Shown here one piece after another: positions 43,553 to 53,507 of a stretch of 64,000 nt of DNA; the first letter of the stretch is position 1, and every line of letters starts with the position of its first letter. Origin of the DNA: Catenaria anguillulae PL171 (lineage: Eukaryota; Blastocladiomycota; Blastocladiomycetes; Blastocladiales; Catenariaceae); the NCBI GenBank assembly GCA_002102555.1, contig MCFL01000044.1, positions 143,643 through 207,642 of the forward strand, written 5' to 3'. Position numbers and translations under genes: made by a program. Below the pieces are notes generated by a model. It had not been told where the DNA came from, did not search any database, and saw nothing but the letters and a program-made list of their open reading frames with translations.

Positions 43553-43859
43553 GGTGTTGTCTTTTTTGCTGTGGTATGGGCATTTATTTTCATTGACAAA
43601 TCGGCATTTTGTCAGTGTAAACTAGGCCTACGAAACCACAAGAAGAAACCCAAGAAACTACTCAGAAAGAAACCACGAAAACAAGCATGGCGGGCCGTCG
43701 ATCGTTTCGCCGATCGGCACTCACATGTACATATGTACCACTCTCAATCAAACGCAACAGCGAACGCGTGTGATCCCTTTTCTTCGTGACACACGTGCAT
43801 GTAACCCGCCAAAAGCGCCCGCACTGAAACCTCACGCATTTCCCACCATCACCCCGACC
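43553..43859. promoter_or_regulatory. Shared upstream region of C2CD5-like gene and SEM1
   Basis: 307 bp lie between the two divergent start codons. It probably contains both promoters. No specific element is claimed. Confidence 0.5.
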
Positions 43860-44321
43860 ATGAGCTCCAACAAGCCCTCGGCCGCCGCCGCGCCCAAGTC
43901 GGACGCCGCGCCTGCGCCCTCCAAGGATCAGCAGCAGACGCAAAAGCAGGAGTTGCCGGGGCTCGGCATTCTCGAAGAAGACGACGAGTTCGAAGATTTC
44001 CCCGTCGAGGGTAAGTGTATACTCCTGCCAATACCCGAGTCTCTATGCAATTCAGTTGACTTGACCTTGCCGCATGTTCTCCTTGTACATGTACAGACTG
44101 GAACACGGCCGACGAGACAAAGCCAGAAGTGCACGCTTGGGACGACAACTGGGACGACGACGAGACCACGGATGATTTCTCCAACCAATTGAGGTATCTT
44201 TTGCTTCCTTGCTTCTTTTCCTCATCACTCCTATAGACTCACTCACCCGCTTGCTTGATGTTGCTATGTCTGTCCCAGGGCCGAATTCCAGAAACTCGGC
44301 CAGGAGCCCATGGAGCAGTAA
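43860..44321 (+). CDS. SEM1: SEM1/DSS1, 26S proteasome lid and multi-complex subunit
   Basis: Three exons: 43860-44010, 44097-44193 and 44279-44321; 96 residues. The hallmark acidic motif [14 protein letters not shown] and the second one, [22 protein letters not shown], are both present. Each straddles a splice joint with correct phase, which fixes the exon edges. The protein is small, intrinsically disordered and acidic. It docks onto PCI-domain or BRCA2-type partners in the proteasome lid, TREX-2 mRNA export and recombination. The N-terminal 40 residues are Ala/Pro/Gln-rich and longer than in most relatives. Confidence 0.96.
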
Positions 44322-44740
44322 ACGTGTAACGAGTCCCATTCGCAATCCCGAGTCGAGCAAAGATCTTGTAAATACAATTCATCGTTTGGTCATCCACCAC
44401 TGACTTGCCATTGCTCAAGGCTACGATGGTTGAGAGAAAAAGGCAAGGTGTATTTACAAGGTGAATCAAGTACATGTGTGACAATCACACAAGCGGACTT
44501 GTGTTGTGAATAACATGTTGAATAAGGACAGGAGGTTGGGCTTGGTGTGTGGGTAAATCTGGAGTCTTGAGAATGCGACTGGCAGCATCAACAACAAGGA
44601 CAGTGAGGCAACCGACGGGCGAGCGTGGCGGCAAAGCCAACGAGCGGATATGGTATGATACTGGGTGAAGGGGATTGATGGGAGATTGACTAGCAGAGTG
44701 TAAGAAAAAAAAAACAATCAATTCTTCCAGCACATGCACT
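44322..44740. other. Convergent 3' flanks of SEM1 and the p22-phox-like gene
   Basis: No gene is seen. A long A-run (44704-44714) lies close to the stop of the minus-strand gene. Confidence 0.5.
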
Positions 44741-45229
44741 CTATCGCTTTTCGCCCTGCGCTCGCGCCGGGGGAGGCGCCGGCCGCGCTCCGCCCCGTCC
44801 CCTCGGCGGCTTCCATGACTCGCCCCGGAACGACGCTACCAGATACGTCAGTCCGCAAAACGTCAAAAAGTTGCCGCCATTAAACAGCGCGGCTTGCAGG
44901 TAGCATGCTGCCGACAAGACCACGTAAAGCAATCCGCGAATCGAGTAGTTGGAGTAGAATGCGCCCAGGGATGCCGGGTTAACGAGCGGCCATTCGAGGG
45001 CCATCACAATGAGGCCAAGGGCAAGGCCGTATGGGCCGAGGTACCACCGTGGGTAAAAGTAGCAGATGGGCCACCGCACACAAGGGCTATTTGGTTGAAA
45101 GTGCAAGGGTGTCAGAGCCATTATCGATTCGGATGGACAGGAAATGAAGGAATGAACCGAACCTGCGCCTGCGCCAATCCCTTGAAAGTGTGCCCAGTCG
45201 GCGAATCCGCCCTTCTTTGCGTTGGACAT
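44741..45229 (-). CDS. noxD: p22-phox-like NADPH oxidase subunit (NoxD/CYBA family)
   Basis: 162 residues if read without splicing from the ATG at 45229. The diagnostic part matches p22-phox: RWYLGPYGLALGLIVMALEWP, then YSIRGLLYVVLSAACYLQAALF, LTYLVASFRGESWKPP and a Pro/Arg-rich tail (ARPAPPPARAQ). p22-phox is the membrane partner that stabilises the NOX catalytic subunit and offers a PxxP site to SH3 regulators. The first membrane segment is not convincing in the unspliced reading: residues about 24-45 are polar. A candidate intron (GCAG|GTTCGG to AAATAG|CCC) would remove them but leaves the wrong phase. The start region is therefore unresolved; the C-terminal two thirds are secure. Confidence 0.75.
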   Translation of the reverse strand: MSNAKKGGFADWAHFQGIGAGAGSVHSFISCPSESIMALTPLHFQPNSPCVRWPICYFYPRWYLGPYGLALGLIVMALEWPLVNPASLGAFYSNYSIRGLLYVVLSAACYLQAALFNGGNFLTFCGLTYLVASFRGESWKPPRGRGGARPAPPPARAQGEKR

Positions 45230-46632
45230 GGTACTTGGTGCCGAGTCGAGTGAGTCGAGGCGAGCTGAGGCGAGTTGTCGAGTCGTTGTCGAGCCAATGG
45301 CCTTGGTACCGTCAGTCAATGACAGTCTGTGGTTGGCGGAGTCGAAAGGAAATGTGTCCGACGTCGAGCCGGGTCTTGGATGATGGTACTGGTCCGAGGT
45401 ATGCACAGCACACGGTGTTTTGACATTCGGATTACGGTGAAGGAGATAAAGCACGCGGAGGTGCGAGCCAAGTTGCTCCCGTCCACAGGCAATGAAGTGA
45501 AGTGAGTGCCAATGGTGACCGTGATGTAGGGAACGGCGGCCAAATATGGAAGGACGTTTGGGTGCGCAACAAACACAGCGGCCACAATGTTTGCCGGTTT
45601 CCACGCAGGATGAGCTGTCCATGGTCATGGTTTGGCAGCCGCCATTGGCCAGTGGCAAGAGTGGATTGGCTTGGGAACCGAAGCGGGGCTGGGAAGCATG
45701 TGGTCGAGTGGGTGAGTCATGAACTGCGCCTTGCCCATGCCGCCCATCTCGTCCCATGAGTGCCGCGTTCAACCCACGCGTTTCTTCACGTTCCTCCATT
45801 TCTTAGTTTTTGATTCCTGCAGTCAGGTGGACGAATGGATGGTAATTGGACATGATAACTTCAAGAAGATACCCGAGGCAGCAGAAGTTCATGCTCAACG
45901 AGCGGCCATCGGCTCTCGATGTTTTTCCACCTGTTCGTCCCCTGTCGCCGCTCGCTTCCCCGTTGTCGTACGAGACATGTGTTTGCAGTCGCGAAATCGG
46001 TATGTGGGTGACTGTCACTTGTATCCAGTTAAATTCCAATTCGAACGGCATCATTCCGTTTCATCTCAGATCCTGTCACCTTTCATTCAGGGCCGTTGGT
46101 CATCTGCCTCCAGGTGGTCGGTCAATGGTCCATGGGCAAAATCGGTTGCCATTGACACAGAGTACCACTTTCGGTTCATCATTCAATCCACACAACATCC
46201 ACGTCCGCACCTTGACTCCAGCCTCGACGCGTTCATGGACCCATGCCACGTTGAACCATGATCCGCCATTCTACACCTCAATTTGCCACCTTCATGCCAT
46301 CGCCCCTAGCTCGCTCGCCAATTGCAATGTGAGATTTCATGTATACACTGCATGGTCGCATTCCATGACTTTTGAGCCACATTGCATCCTCAGTCGGACC
46401 GCAAATCGCGGACACTCGCGAGGCAGTCAATACCGACTTATGCAACACACATGCCCTTGCACTGTTTGCTCTTATATCCCTGCCGCCCCGCCCGCAGCAA
46501 GTAACGGCCTTTCATTTCGCACACACCATACCCCCCCCAACTCACCCACTCACCGGCTGGTCCGCTGCACATCTACTTGTCGACTCGTACACCAAATCCA
46601 CACAAGCAGGTCCTTGTCCATTTCCCTTCACC
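45230..46632. other. Intergenic 1.4 kb, no supported gene
   Basis: Long open frames occur on the plus strand (one spans 45846-46781) but have His/Ser/Pro-rich non-protein-like composition and run over the start of the next gene in another frame. They are judged chance frames. The stretch probably contains the promoters of both neighbours. Confidence 0.5.
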
Positions 46633-47115
46633 ATGCTCCTCACCTCTGTCCACATTGCCACCTCTGTGGCGGCCCTTCTCCTGGCGTCTACCCCGTCCAC
46701 GCTCGCACAATCCCCAAGTGTACCTTCATCCAACACCTGGGGCGGATGCGCCATTTGCCCCGCGCAACCGCCGGTATGTGAACCCGGCTGCCCCAAATGT
46801 GTGGTGACACTTGGGTCGTGTTCCGAATGCGCCACTGCCACGTGTGCGCCTGCGGGTCAAGCCGACGACGGCGGGCTGGGCCCGCTTGGCGAAGACCCGA
46901 TTAACGCAAAGTTGCCTGTCAATGTGAATGTCGGGACCGAAGGCGGCCAAGCATTGCCCGGCGTCGTGGAGGCCAGCGAAAAGAAGTCGAGTGCCGAGGG
47001 GTTCAAGGTGACAAAAGTAACTGCGATGGGCGCGTTGGTGGTTGCTGGCGCATTGTGGCCCTGTAGGCTGATTGGAATGTGGAGGTCGAGAACATTTGTA
47101 TATACTCTGTCATAA
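46633..47115 (+). CDS. Small secreted Cys-rich protein
   Basis: 160 residues from the ATG at 46633, which opens into a clear signal peptide (LLTSVHIATSVAALLLASTP, cleavage likely after TLAQ). Residues about 37-75 hold ten cysteines in a close pattern (CAIC, C-x3-C-x2-C, CSEC, C), suggesting a disulphide-bonded knot. A Gly/Pro-rich linker follows, then a C-terminal hydrophobic stretch (TAMGALVVAGALW). That stretch could be a membrane anchor or, since a basic tail follows it, a single transmembrane helix. No family was recognised. A cell-wall or effector-like protein is possible but unproven. Confidence 0.7.
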   Translation: MLLTSVHIATSVAALLLASTPSTLAQSPSVPSSNTWGGCAICPAQPPVCEPGCPKCVVTLGSCSECATATCAPAGQADDGGLGPLGEDPINAKLPVNVNVGTEGGQALPGVVEASEKKSSAEGFKVTKVTAMGALVVAGALWPCRLIGMWRSRTFVYTLS

Positions 47116-47504
47116 ACACGCCAATGAAGAACTGCCCCGCTTTTGCTTTTTTGAATGATCTCTTGTCATACGCCAGGCAACAAATGCATGGTGGCTGCCT
47201 TGGAATCACGACATTTTGACCGCGGCGGACGATTGGTTGAGGCTGCCACTGGCGTTGGCTGGCAACTGTTCACTCGTCTCCGTGTCTGACGGCTAAATGT
47301 ATGAGGCGCGGTGATCATATGCAGCCGACCAGTCAATTGTTCCCAGAGCGTACGAGCCTATTCTGGCACAAGAAGCGCTAAAAGCGGGTGAGTCCCTCCC
47401 TCATGCACGCTTTTCACACCTCGTTCCAAACTTGCAAAGCATGATAGACAGATCCGTATAGACGCTGACCAACCATTTTTTCGTTTTCGAGCCCATCCAT
47501 CAAC
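47116..47504. other. Intergenic between two small secreted-protein genes
   Basis: No gene is seen. Confidence 0.45.
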
Positions 47505-47861
47505 ATGTCCCGCTACTGTCTGCATCTCGTTGCTACATCCGCACTCCTACTGTGGGTCGCCTCGTCGCTCGCACTGGTCGCCACGGGCGCACCCGTTGCC
47601 ACCGTGTCGGCCACGCCTCGGTCCATGGCGGCTCAGTACTGGGACCGATCGCGATACACCGTGGACCCCAAAGGGCCGCCGTCCGTTTCGAACACGCGCA
47701 TATACCTTGCCAAGCGGTCGGTACCGAATCATGTAGGTGGAGGGCCGATGGATGCAAGCCGAGGTCAGACACATATGCGGTCCGAGTCGGAGTCTCGGTC
47801 CCATGTGCGCCGTGTCCAGGACGAGTATTGGATGCGCAGAAAGTATGTTGGCAACTTGTGA
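47505..47861 (+). CDS. Small secreted protein with dibasic processing-like sites
   Basis: 118 residues from the ATG at 47505. The N-terminus is a signal peptide (LHLVATSALLLWVASSLALV). The mature part is short, basic and without cysteines. It contains a Lys-Arg pair (YLAKR|SVPNH) and an Arg-Arg-Lys near the end, typical of Kex2-type cleavage. This would be compatible with a secreted peptide precursor, though no repeated peptide unit is present. No homology was recognised. The single frame ends at 47861. Confidence 0.6.
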   Translation: MSRYCLHLVATSALLLWVASSLALVATGAPVATVSATPRSMAAQYWDRSRYTVDPKGPPSVSNTRIYLAKRSVPNHVGGGPMDASRGQTHMRSESESRSHVRRVQDEYWMRRKYVGNL

Positions 47862-48180
47862 TGGCACTGCATTGCTTGGTGCTTGGTGGACGTATAGCTA
47901 CTTCTCAATATATTGCTTTGGGCCTCCGTCGCTTGTGCTTCGCGGCATGTGTGCAATTGTGTATTTGCAAGTAGTGAAGGAAACGACAGCAGGATGCAGT
48001 GGCGAATGACCAACTGAAGTGAAATGAGAGTGCGTGCGCGTGTGTCGTTGAAGGCAAGTGCGGTACTACGGTCACAAAAAAAGAAGAAGCCTCAAAGCAA
48101 ATGAGAACACATCCAGACAAAAAGAGGAAACGAGAAAGGGAATTGCCAAAACAAAACTGCATGTATATACAAGGCACAAT
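47862..48180. other. 3' flanks, no gene seen
   Basis: The gap lies between convergent genes. There is a short A-rich stretch near 48077. Confidence 0.45.
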
Positions 48181-50115
48181 CTAATGCTGCGGCAAATGAT
48201 GGACCTGCTCCCTCCTTACTGCCGCGTGATCACGCACGGGCGCACTTGCTCCCTGAGCCAAGGGCCCCAGAGTTACCGTGACGCCCGCATCCATGCCTGC
48301 ACCCGATGGATACGCCGTGGGACTCGAGCCTGAGCCCGAGGGCATGCTGCCGGGCAAGTAGAGTGATTCGCGCTCTGGCATGGTCGTCGTCGTTGTCGGC
48401 TTGGCGGATGACGGCGACGGCAGGTACAATGGCCCTTCCGTGTCGTCGTGGATGTGTACTTGCTGTGCTTGGGGCTTGTTGGGCGGAAGATACAAGTGTT
48501 CGTCTGCACCCGACAGGTATTTGGCGGTAGATGGGAACGTAGGCGGCTTGCCCATGAGCTGGTCGTTGGTTGCGTATCCAGGAAGTGATGTGGACGTGGA
48601 TTGCATGGTGGATGTGGGCGAGGCGACCATGTTGGGCCCGTTGGTGGGCAGCGGCGGTTGGAAAGAAGCAGCAGGGCCCGATTCGAGTTTGGATGGTGGT
48701 TGATGGTGGGAGCCCGCGTTGGAGCGGCGCCGGCGAACATAGACAAACACGCCAATTCCCGCCAACAACACCACGGCAGCGGCGCCGGCACCTGCAATCA
48801 AGAGCAACTTTGATTTGCCACCACTGGTCTCTTCCACTTGTCCATCCTTTCCGCCCTTGTTGCCAGCCAAAGTCGCGCCAACCAAGGGCGACGCGTCGTA
48901 CACGTCGGTCCACCGAAACTTGAGCATGGCCGACCCAGGCGCCTCCCTTGCAACACTCAGCACGCTGACGGGCGGTGGGGTGGTATCCATATCGCCCGAA
49001 ACACCATCCGCCTTGACAAATGTGCCGCCAACAAGCACGACCTGGTTGCCAACCACATGCGCCACGTGGCCAGTGAGCGACTTGATGGGCGACGCGTCGG
49101 CATTGTCAATGGCGCCGCGATACCAAGTCATGGTGGGGAAATGCAGGTATTCAATCAAGATGTAGGAAGACCCACGCAAGGCTTCGCTTTGCCCACCAAT
49201 CACGAGCAAGAACTCATCCTTGTCAAACATGAGTGCGCGATGGTTGATGCGGCCCATGGCCATGGCCTTGAGCGACTTCCAAGTGGAGGTGGATGGCGTG
49301 AATTCCCAGACATCGGCCAGGGACGCGGGTGCACTGTTTGTGCCGCCCGAAATGATGATGCGGTCCGGGTTGACGGGCGTAATGCATGGGATGGCGCGAA
49401 ACGATGGACCACCAGCCGAAGCAGTGCGATTGACCAGCGTGACACGTGGCGAGCCACGTTGTGGGTCTGTGCTCGGGTCGGCAAGCACCAAGTCGCGCAG
49501 CCATCCGCGCGATTCGTCGTGGCCGCCGTACATCCAAGTGGGCAGTTGGGCGGCGCGTTGAGTGGCGGGGGCCACCGTAAGCGTGTTGCCCATGCGTGCA
49601 TGGTCTCTGGGCACGTTGAGCGACTCTGGGGTGGCGAGCTGGCCCGAGGTGGTGGTCCAGGTTTTTGAGTCGAGCGAAAACACGAGCGTTGAGTTGGCAT
49701 TGACTTGGACGCGCAAGGGAGCGCTGCCTTGAGGGCCCGAGAAGCCGCCAATGATGTGGACGAGGCGGGCAACGGGGTCGACGACGGGGACGGCATAGGC
49801 GATGCCCGTGTTGCCCGTGACGGGGTAGTCGAGCGAGAGGCCGGTAGTGGAAGCCGTAAAGTTTTTGGAGAGGTCGAGCGAGGCGACGGCACGGTTGGTC
49901 CACTGGGCGCGGCCGCGGGTGACTTCGTAGCCGCCAAAGAGGTAGAGGGTGTTTGAGGCCGAGTCGAGGACGGCGGCAGCGCCAGCAGGGCCCGGTGAGC
50001 GCTGGGCTGACGTCGCCAAGATTATGGCGAGGACGAGGAGAAGGGTGGCGGCGGCCCTACTCGCCTTGGCCCCAAGATGGGCCCGGACGCGGGCGGGATA
50101 GCATTGATTGTGCAT
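48181..50115 (-). CDS. Kelch-repeat single-pass membrane protein
   Basis: 644 residues from the ATG at 50115. An N-terminal signal segment (AATLLLVLAIILATSAQ) is followed by a kelch or galactose-oxidase-like propeller. The double-Gly motifs recur as LYLFGGYE, VHIIGGFSG, WMYGGHDES, RIIISGGTN, LLVIGGQSE and VVLVGGTF, so about six blades. A transmembrane helix lies near residues 435-460 (LLLIAGAGAAAVVLLAGIGV), followed by RRRR and a long Pro/Ser/Thr-rich cytoplasmic tail. No catalytic residues of galactose oxidase were identified, so a binding or adhesion role is more likely. The single exon is continuous. It is divergent from the F-box gene at 50.5 kb. Confidence 0.83.
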   Translation of the reverse strand: MHNQCYPARVRAHLGAKASRAAATLLLVLAIILATSAQRSPGPAGAAAVLDSASNTLYLFGGYEVTRGRAQWTNRAVASLDLSKNFTASTTGLSLDYPVTGNTGIAYAVPVVDPVARLVHIIGGFSGPQGSAPLRVQVNANSTLVFSLDSKTWTTTSGQLATPESLNVPRDHARMGNTLTVAPATQRAAQLPTWMYGGHDESRGWLRDLVLADPSTDPQRGSPRVTLVNRTASAGGPSFRAIPCITPVNPDRIIISGGTNSAPASLADVWEFTPSTSTWKSLKAMAMGRINHRALMFDKDEFLLVIGGQSEALRGSSYILIEYLHFPTMTWYRGAIDNADASPIKSLTGHVAHVVGNQVVLVGGTFVKADGVSGDMDTTPPPVSVLSVAREAPGSAMLKFRWTDVYDASPLVGATLAGNKGGKDGQVEETSGGKSKLLLIAGAGAAAVVLLAGIGVFVYVRRRRSNAGSHHQPPSKLESGPAASFQPPLPTNGPNMVASPTSTMQSTSTSLPGYATNDQLMGKPPTFPSTAKYLSGADEHLYLPPNKPQAQQVHIHDDTEGPLYLPSPSSAKPTTTTTMPERESLYLPGSMPSGSGSSPTAYPSGAGMDAGVTVTLGPLAQGASAPVRDHAAVRREQVHHLPQH

Positions 50116-50495
50116 GGTATAGTAAAGAATCGTCAATAACTGAGTCTACATATATGTCAGAGCCACAGCCACAGTCACAGTCAACGTATGAGAAACAGGA
50201 AAGACTGGCGGCGTTGTTTTGTTCTTCGTTTCACCAGTTTCAGTACCAGTTGGAGTCAATGCAAAGTTTTTCCGAGAGCCTTCTCAGATTTTCCGTCTCG
50301 GTTCTTTTCTTTTATACATATGTGGATCGGCAGCCGTGTGTCATACAGATCATCATCATGTAAATATTGATGAATATTAATATGAATGAAATTGGAGCAT
50401 GTTATCAGTATCACTCGAGATCGACACTCGACGCAATCCAATCCGTGTGCAAGCGACTCTCCTCGTACGACCCACAACCAATCACCCAAATAACA
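50116..50495. promoter_or_regulatory. Shared upstream region of kelch and F-box genes
   Basis: About 380 bp lie between divergent starts, with an AT-rich patch at 50360-50400. An in-frame ATG at 50370 means the downstream gene could start earlier. Confidence 0.45.
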
Positions 50496-53400
50496 ATGCT
50501 GTCCGAGTCCGAGTCCGACCCTGTCAACGACCCTCAAGTGCCATCGCAATCATCGCTGCTGCTGGGCCTGCCTGCTGACATCCTCACGTACCGCCTGCTC
50601 TTTACGCGCCCAAACCAGCCCTGCTACCTCAACCGCTCCGACATCATCGCCTTTGCCTGCTGCTGCAAGCTTGCTGCTGCCATTGCCCTCCCGCAACTCT
50701 ACACGCACTTGTTTGCGCCCTCGCTCCCGTCGCTCCCGCTCATCTTCAACACGCTCTCGTCACGCCCAGACCTTGCTGCCCATGTCCGCTCCCTCACCGT
50801 CTCGCGCTATTTCATTGAATCCGCGGAATTCGATCTCGTCACTGATGCCTTGCGCCGCAGCAAGGTCTTGCTCTCCCCCGACCAAGACGATCCGCAAGGC
50901 GCCGCCACCGCATCGTCATCACCTTCAAAGCCAAAAAGAGATAGCCGTCGTGGTCATGGCGGTGGCAGCACCCGCAGACCAAAGAACGCAAAATCTCACT
51001 TGCTCAGCAATCATGATCCATTTGCCTCGATTCCCTCCGCCTCCTCTTCCTCTTCTGCACCGACTCACTTGATCTCGGCCATCACTTCCATCACTCATGC
51101 CCACCGCCGCTGTGACCCGTCCATCCTCGCCAACCTCCCCATGGCCTGGTTCACGCGCATTGCTCTCATCTGTCCAAACCTCACACTGGTCGATCTCTCG
51201 TTCATGCCGCATCTGACCCCCCTGGGCGGACTCAGCACTCCCATTGTCTTTGGCTTTCTCGATCTCGCCCGCATTTTGCGCAACCGAGCAGGCGTCTTCA
51301 AGTCGGCTCCGCACACACCCGTGTCGGCCGTCATTGTACTCGAAGACAGCCGCCATCAGGGAAAGCTTGGACCCGAAGTGTACTTTATCTCGGCCATGGA
51401 TTGGGGAAAGCGCACCGTCGATATCAGCGGCATCATTGCCTTGGGATTCGAGTTTCCTTTGGATTATCCACTCGTACCCTTTAGCGATTTGAGTGGAGAT
51501 GCAGACGATCTTGACTCTGCCGCCGAGCCAATCGATGGTGACGATTCACCAACTACGACAACGAAACAAAAGTCACCTCAAGTAGTTGTCTCCAACAAGC
51601 CTGCGGTCGTCAACCCAAACAAGAAAACCAAGGCGGCTGCAACTCCTGTTCCTCGTCCCAAAAACAGCAAATCCTCGTCCAAACCCAAAGCCAAGCTCAA
51701 GCTCAAGAAATGGACCATTGGCCATGCTCTCGTGCAAATCCAAAACGCCAAGCAACCTCGCCCCTGGGCAGCGTGGCTCAACTCGCCGCGCGACCTTTGG
51801 CTTCACTTTGGCATCCGCAAGGGCATTGACCCCGTGTTTGACTTTTCCCGCCCTGGCACCTTCCAATCCACGCTCATCGACTTTCACACGCCCGTCATCC
51901 GGTACGCAAAGTCCATGCTGGAAGAGCGACACATTTGCGCATCTGCCCAAGTCAAGGAATACGACCTAGAAGGACTCGATCCGAAACACATGGCCATGCA
52001 AGAAGCCACGCGCGACCCGGACTTTGCCTCCAACATCCGGCTATGCATCCACGATTTCGACCACTTGCATTCGTCACTGTTTACCTCGCTGCGCAAGCTC
52101 GTCATCTCGTCGGCCTTCTTCATCACCACCGACTCTGCCGACCACGTGTGCTCGCAAATGGCCACGGGCTTACCCAACCTTGCGGATCTGTCGGTGCTCC
52201 AAGTGCAAATCCCCATTGACCTGGTGCTCAGCATGCTTGACATGCTCACGCGCCGCACGCCCGACCGCGGCCTTCCACTCACGTCCCTACGCGTCATCCA
52301 ATACATCCCCGAATCTTCCTACCGCCTGCGCACTGTCAACTCGCCCGCCCGTTGGCCACCCAACGTTGCCCATGCGCTCGCGCGCATCAAGCGCACCGCA
52401 CTCAGCGCCACGTGCGCAACACGCGGGCACGTGCGCTTTTTGTGCATCGAAGCCGGTGGGCACGGCTTGTCGGAGGAACACGACCACTGGGAATTGCCCA
52501 TGGTTGCCGTGCATCCTGGGCTCGTGCACGGGCTGGAAGAGCTGCGCATGTTCAAGTTGAAAATGTACATTGTGCCGCCCGTGCTCGCGGGCCCGTTGGC
52601 GCCGTCGTTTGTGCCCGTGAGCCACGTGCTTGACGGCCTGCGTGACGCCAGTATTACGCAGCGCACATTGCTGATGCTAGGCAACGTTACACTGCGCAAC
52701 CTGCTGATTCACGGCACGGGCGCACATTGCTTGTTTCCACCAGGGCGCACATTGGCCATTGTACCCTCGCGCTCGCTGCTCGACCTGTTGCCCACGTGCC
52801 CGAACCTGTACTGGCTCAATTTCGCCAACGACGAGCTCGACGACGTGATTCGCTTGCACCAACTCACGGCGCTGCTCCACGCACACCCACGGCTCGTGTC
52901 CTTGACCATCTCATACACGGGCCTGACACAAGCCGACCTGGCCGCGCTCGCGCGCACTTTCATTATCCCACCCAATGCCTTCCGGGCGCTGTACCCATGT
53001 CCAAACTTGCGCCAACTCGAGGTCAACAACTCGCAAGCGCGCTCCAAACTCGATCAAGGCACCTGGGTGTCTGTGCATCACATGTCGCAACTACCCCAAG
53101 TATCCACGCCCTTGCTCGATACGCACTTGTACATGCCCACGTCACTTGAACGTTCCGTGGCCATGGACTTTTCGGCGCTGCTAGGTGGCCCCTTCTCATC
53201 ATCCACGGGCCTTTGCCCGCAATGCGGCCTGTTGATTGAAAAGAAGGAGCACACGCGCCCGGCCATGGAATTTGCCGCCTTGTTTGCACAGAGTGTGTTT
53301 GGCGAAGGCGCGGGCGACTTGTTGAAGAGCAGGTTGGAGGGGTTGAATGTGTTTCAGGATTTGGGCGCAGAGCCCGAGGCGTGTTCGCGGTGTGGACCAA

Positions 53401-53507
53401 GGGCGTTGACGGTGGCGGGTGGACGGGATAAGCACGATGGGATGAGGGGCAAGATGTGGAAGCGCGTGAGTAGTTTGGTTAGGCCGTATATGCATGATTT
53501 GGTGTGA
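50496..53507 (+). CDS. Large F-box/LRR-like protein
   Basis: 1003 residues from the ATG at 50496; an earlier in-frame ATG at 50370 would add 42 residues without a recognisable domain. An F-box-like segment (LLGLPADILTYRLLF, then DIIAFACCCKLAAAIALPQLYTHLF) lies near residues 20-75. A basic, Ser-rich disordered insert follows, then a body with irregular leucine-rich segments (LRKLVISSAFF, LADLSVLQVQIP, LYWLNFANDELDD, LVSLTISYTGLTQ), consistent with a diverged leucine-rich repeat. A Cys-x2-Cys pair (LCPQCGLL) and a second (CSRCG) near the end may bind zinc. The substrate is unknown, and an SCF adaptor role is inferred. Confidence 0.75.
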   Translation: MLSESESDPVNDPQVPSQSSLLLGLPADILTYRLLFTRPNQPCYLNRSDIIAFACCCKLAAAIALPQLYTHLFAPSLPSLPLIFNTLSSRPDLAAHVRSLTVSRYFIESAEFDLVTDALRRSKVLLSPDQDDPQGAATASSSPSKPKRDSRRGHGGGSTRRPKNAKSHLLSNHDPFASIPSASSSSSAPTHLISAITSITHAHRRCDPSILANLPMAWFTRIALICPNLTLVDLSFMPHLTPLGGLSTPIVFGFLDLARILRNRAGVFKSAPHTPVSAVIVLEDSRHQGKLGPEVYFISAMDWGKRTVDISGIIALGFEFPLDYPLVPFSDLSGDADDLDSAAEPIDGDDSPTTTTKQKSPQVVVSNKPAVVNPNKKTKAAATPVPRPKNSKSSSKPKAKLKLKKWTIGHALVQIQNAKQPRPWAAWLNSPRDLWLHFGIRKGIDPVFDFSRPGTFQSTLIDFHTPVIRYAKSMLEERHICASAQVKEYDLEGLDPKHMAMQEATRDPDFASNIRLCIHDFDHLHSSLFTSLRKLVISSAFFITTDSADHVCSQMATGLPNLADLSVLQVQIPIDLVLSMLDMLTRRTPDRGLPLTSLRVIQYIPESSYRLRTVNSPARWPPNVAHALARIKRTALSATCATRGHVRFLCIEAGGHGLSEEHDHWELPMVAVHPGLVHGLEELRMFKLKMYIVPPVLAGPLAPSFVPVSHVLDGLRDASITQRTLLMLGNVTLRNLLIHGTGAHCLFPPGRTLAIVPSRSLLDLLPTCPNLYWLNFANDELDDVIRLHQLTALLHAHPRLVSLTISYTGLTQADLAALARTFIIPPNAFRALYPCPNLRQLEVNNSQARSKLDQGTWVSVHHMSQLPQVSTPLLDTHLYMPTSLERSVAMDFSALLGGPFSSSTGLCPQCGLLIEKKEHTRPAMEFAALFAQSVFGEGAGDLLKSRLEGLNVFQDLGAEPEACSRCGPRALTVAGGRDKHDGMRGKMWKRVSSLVRPYMHDLV

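Noticed and set aside
45846-46781. Plus-strand frame of 311 codons
   Set aside because: It is His/Ser/Pro-rich with no recognisable motif, and it runs through the signal-peptide start of the 46633 gene in a different frame.
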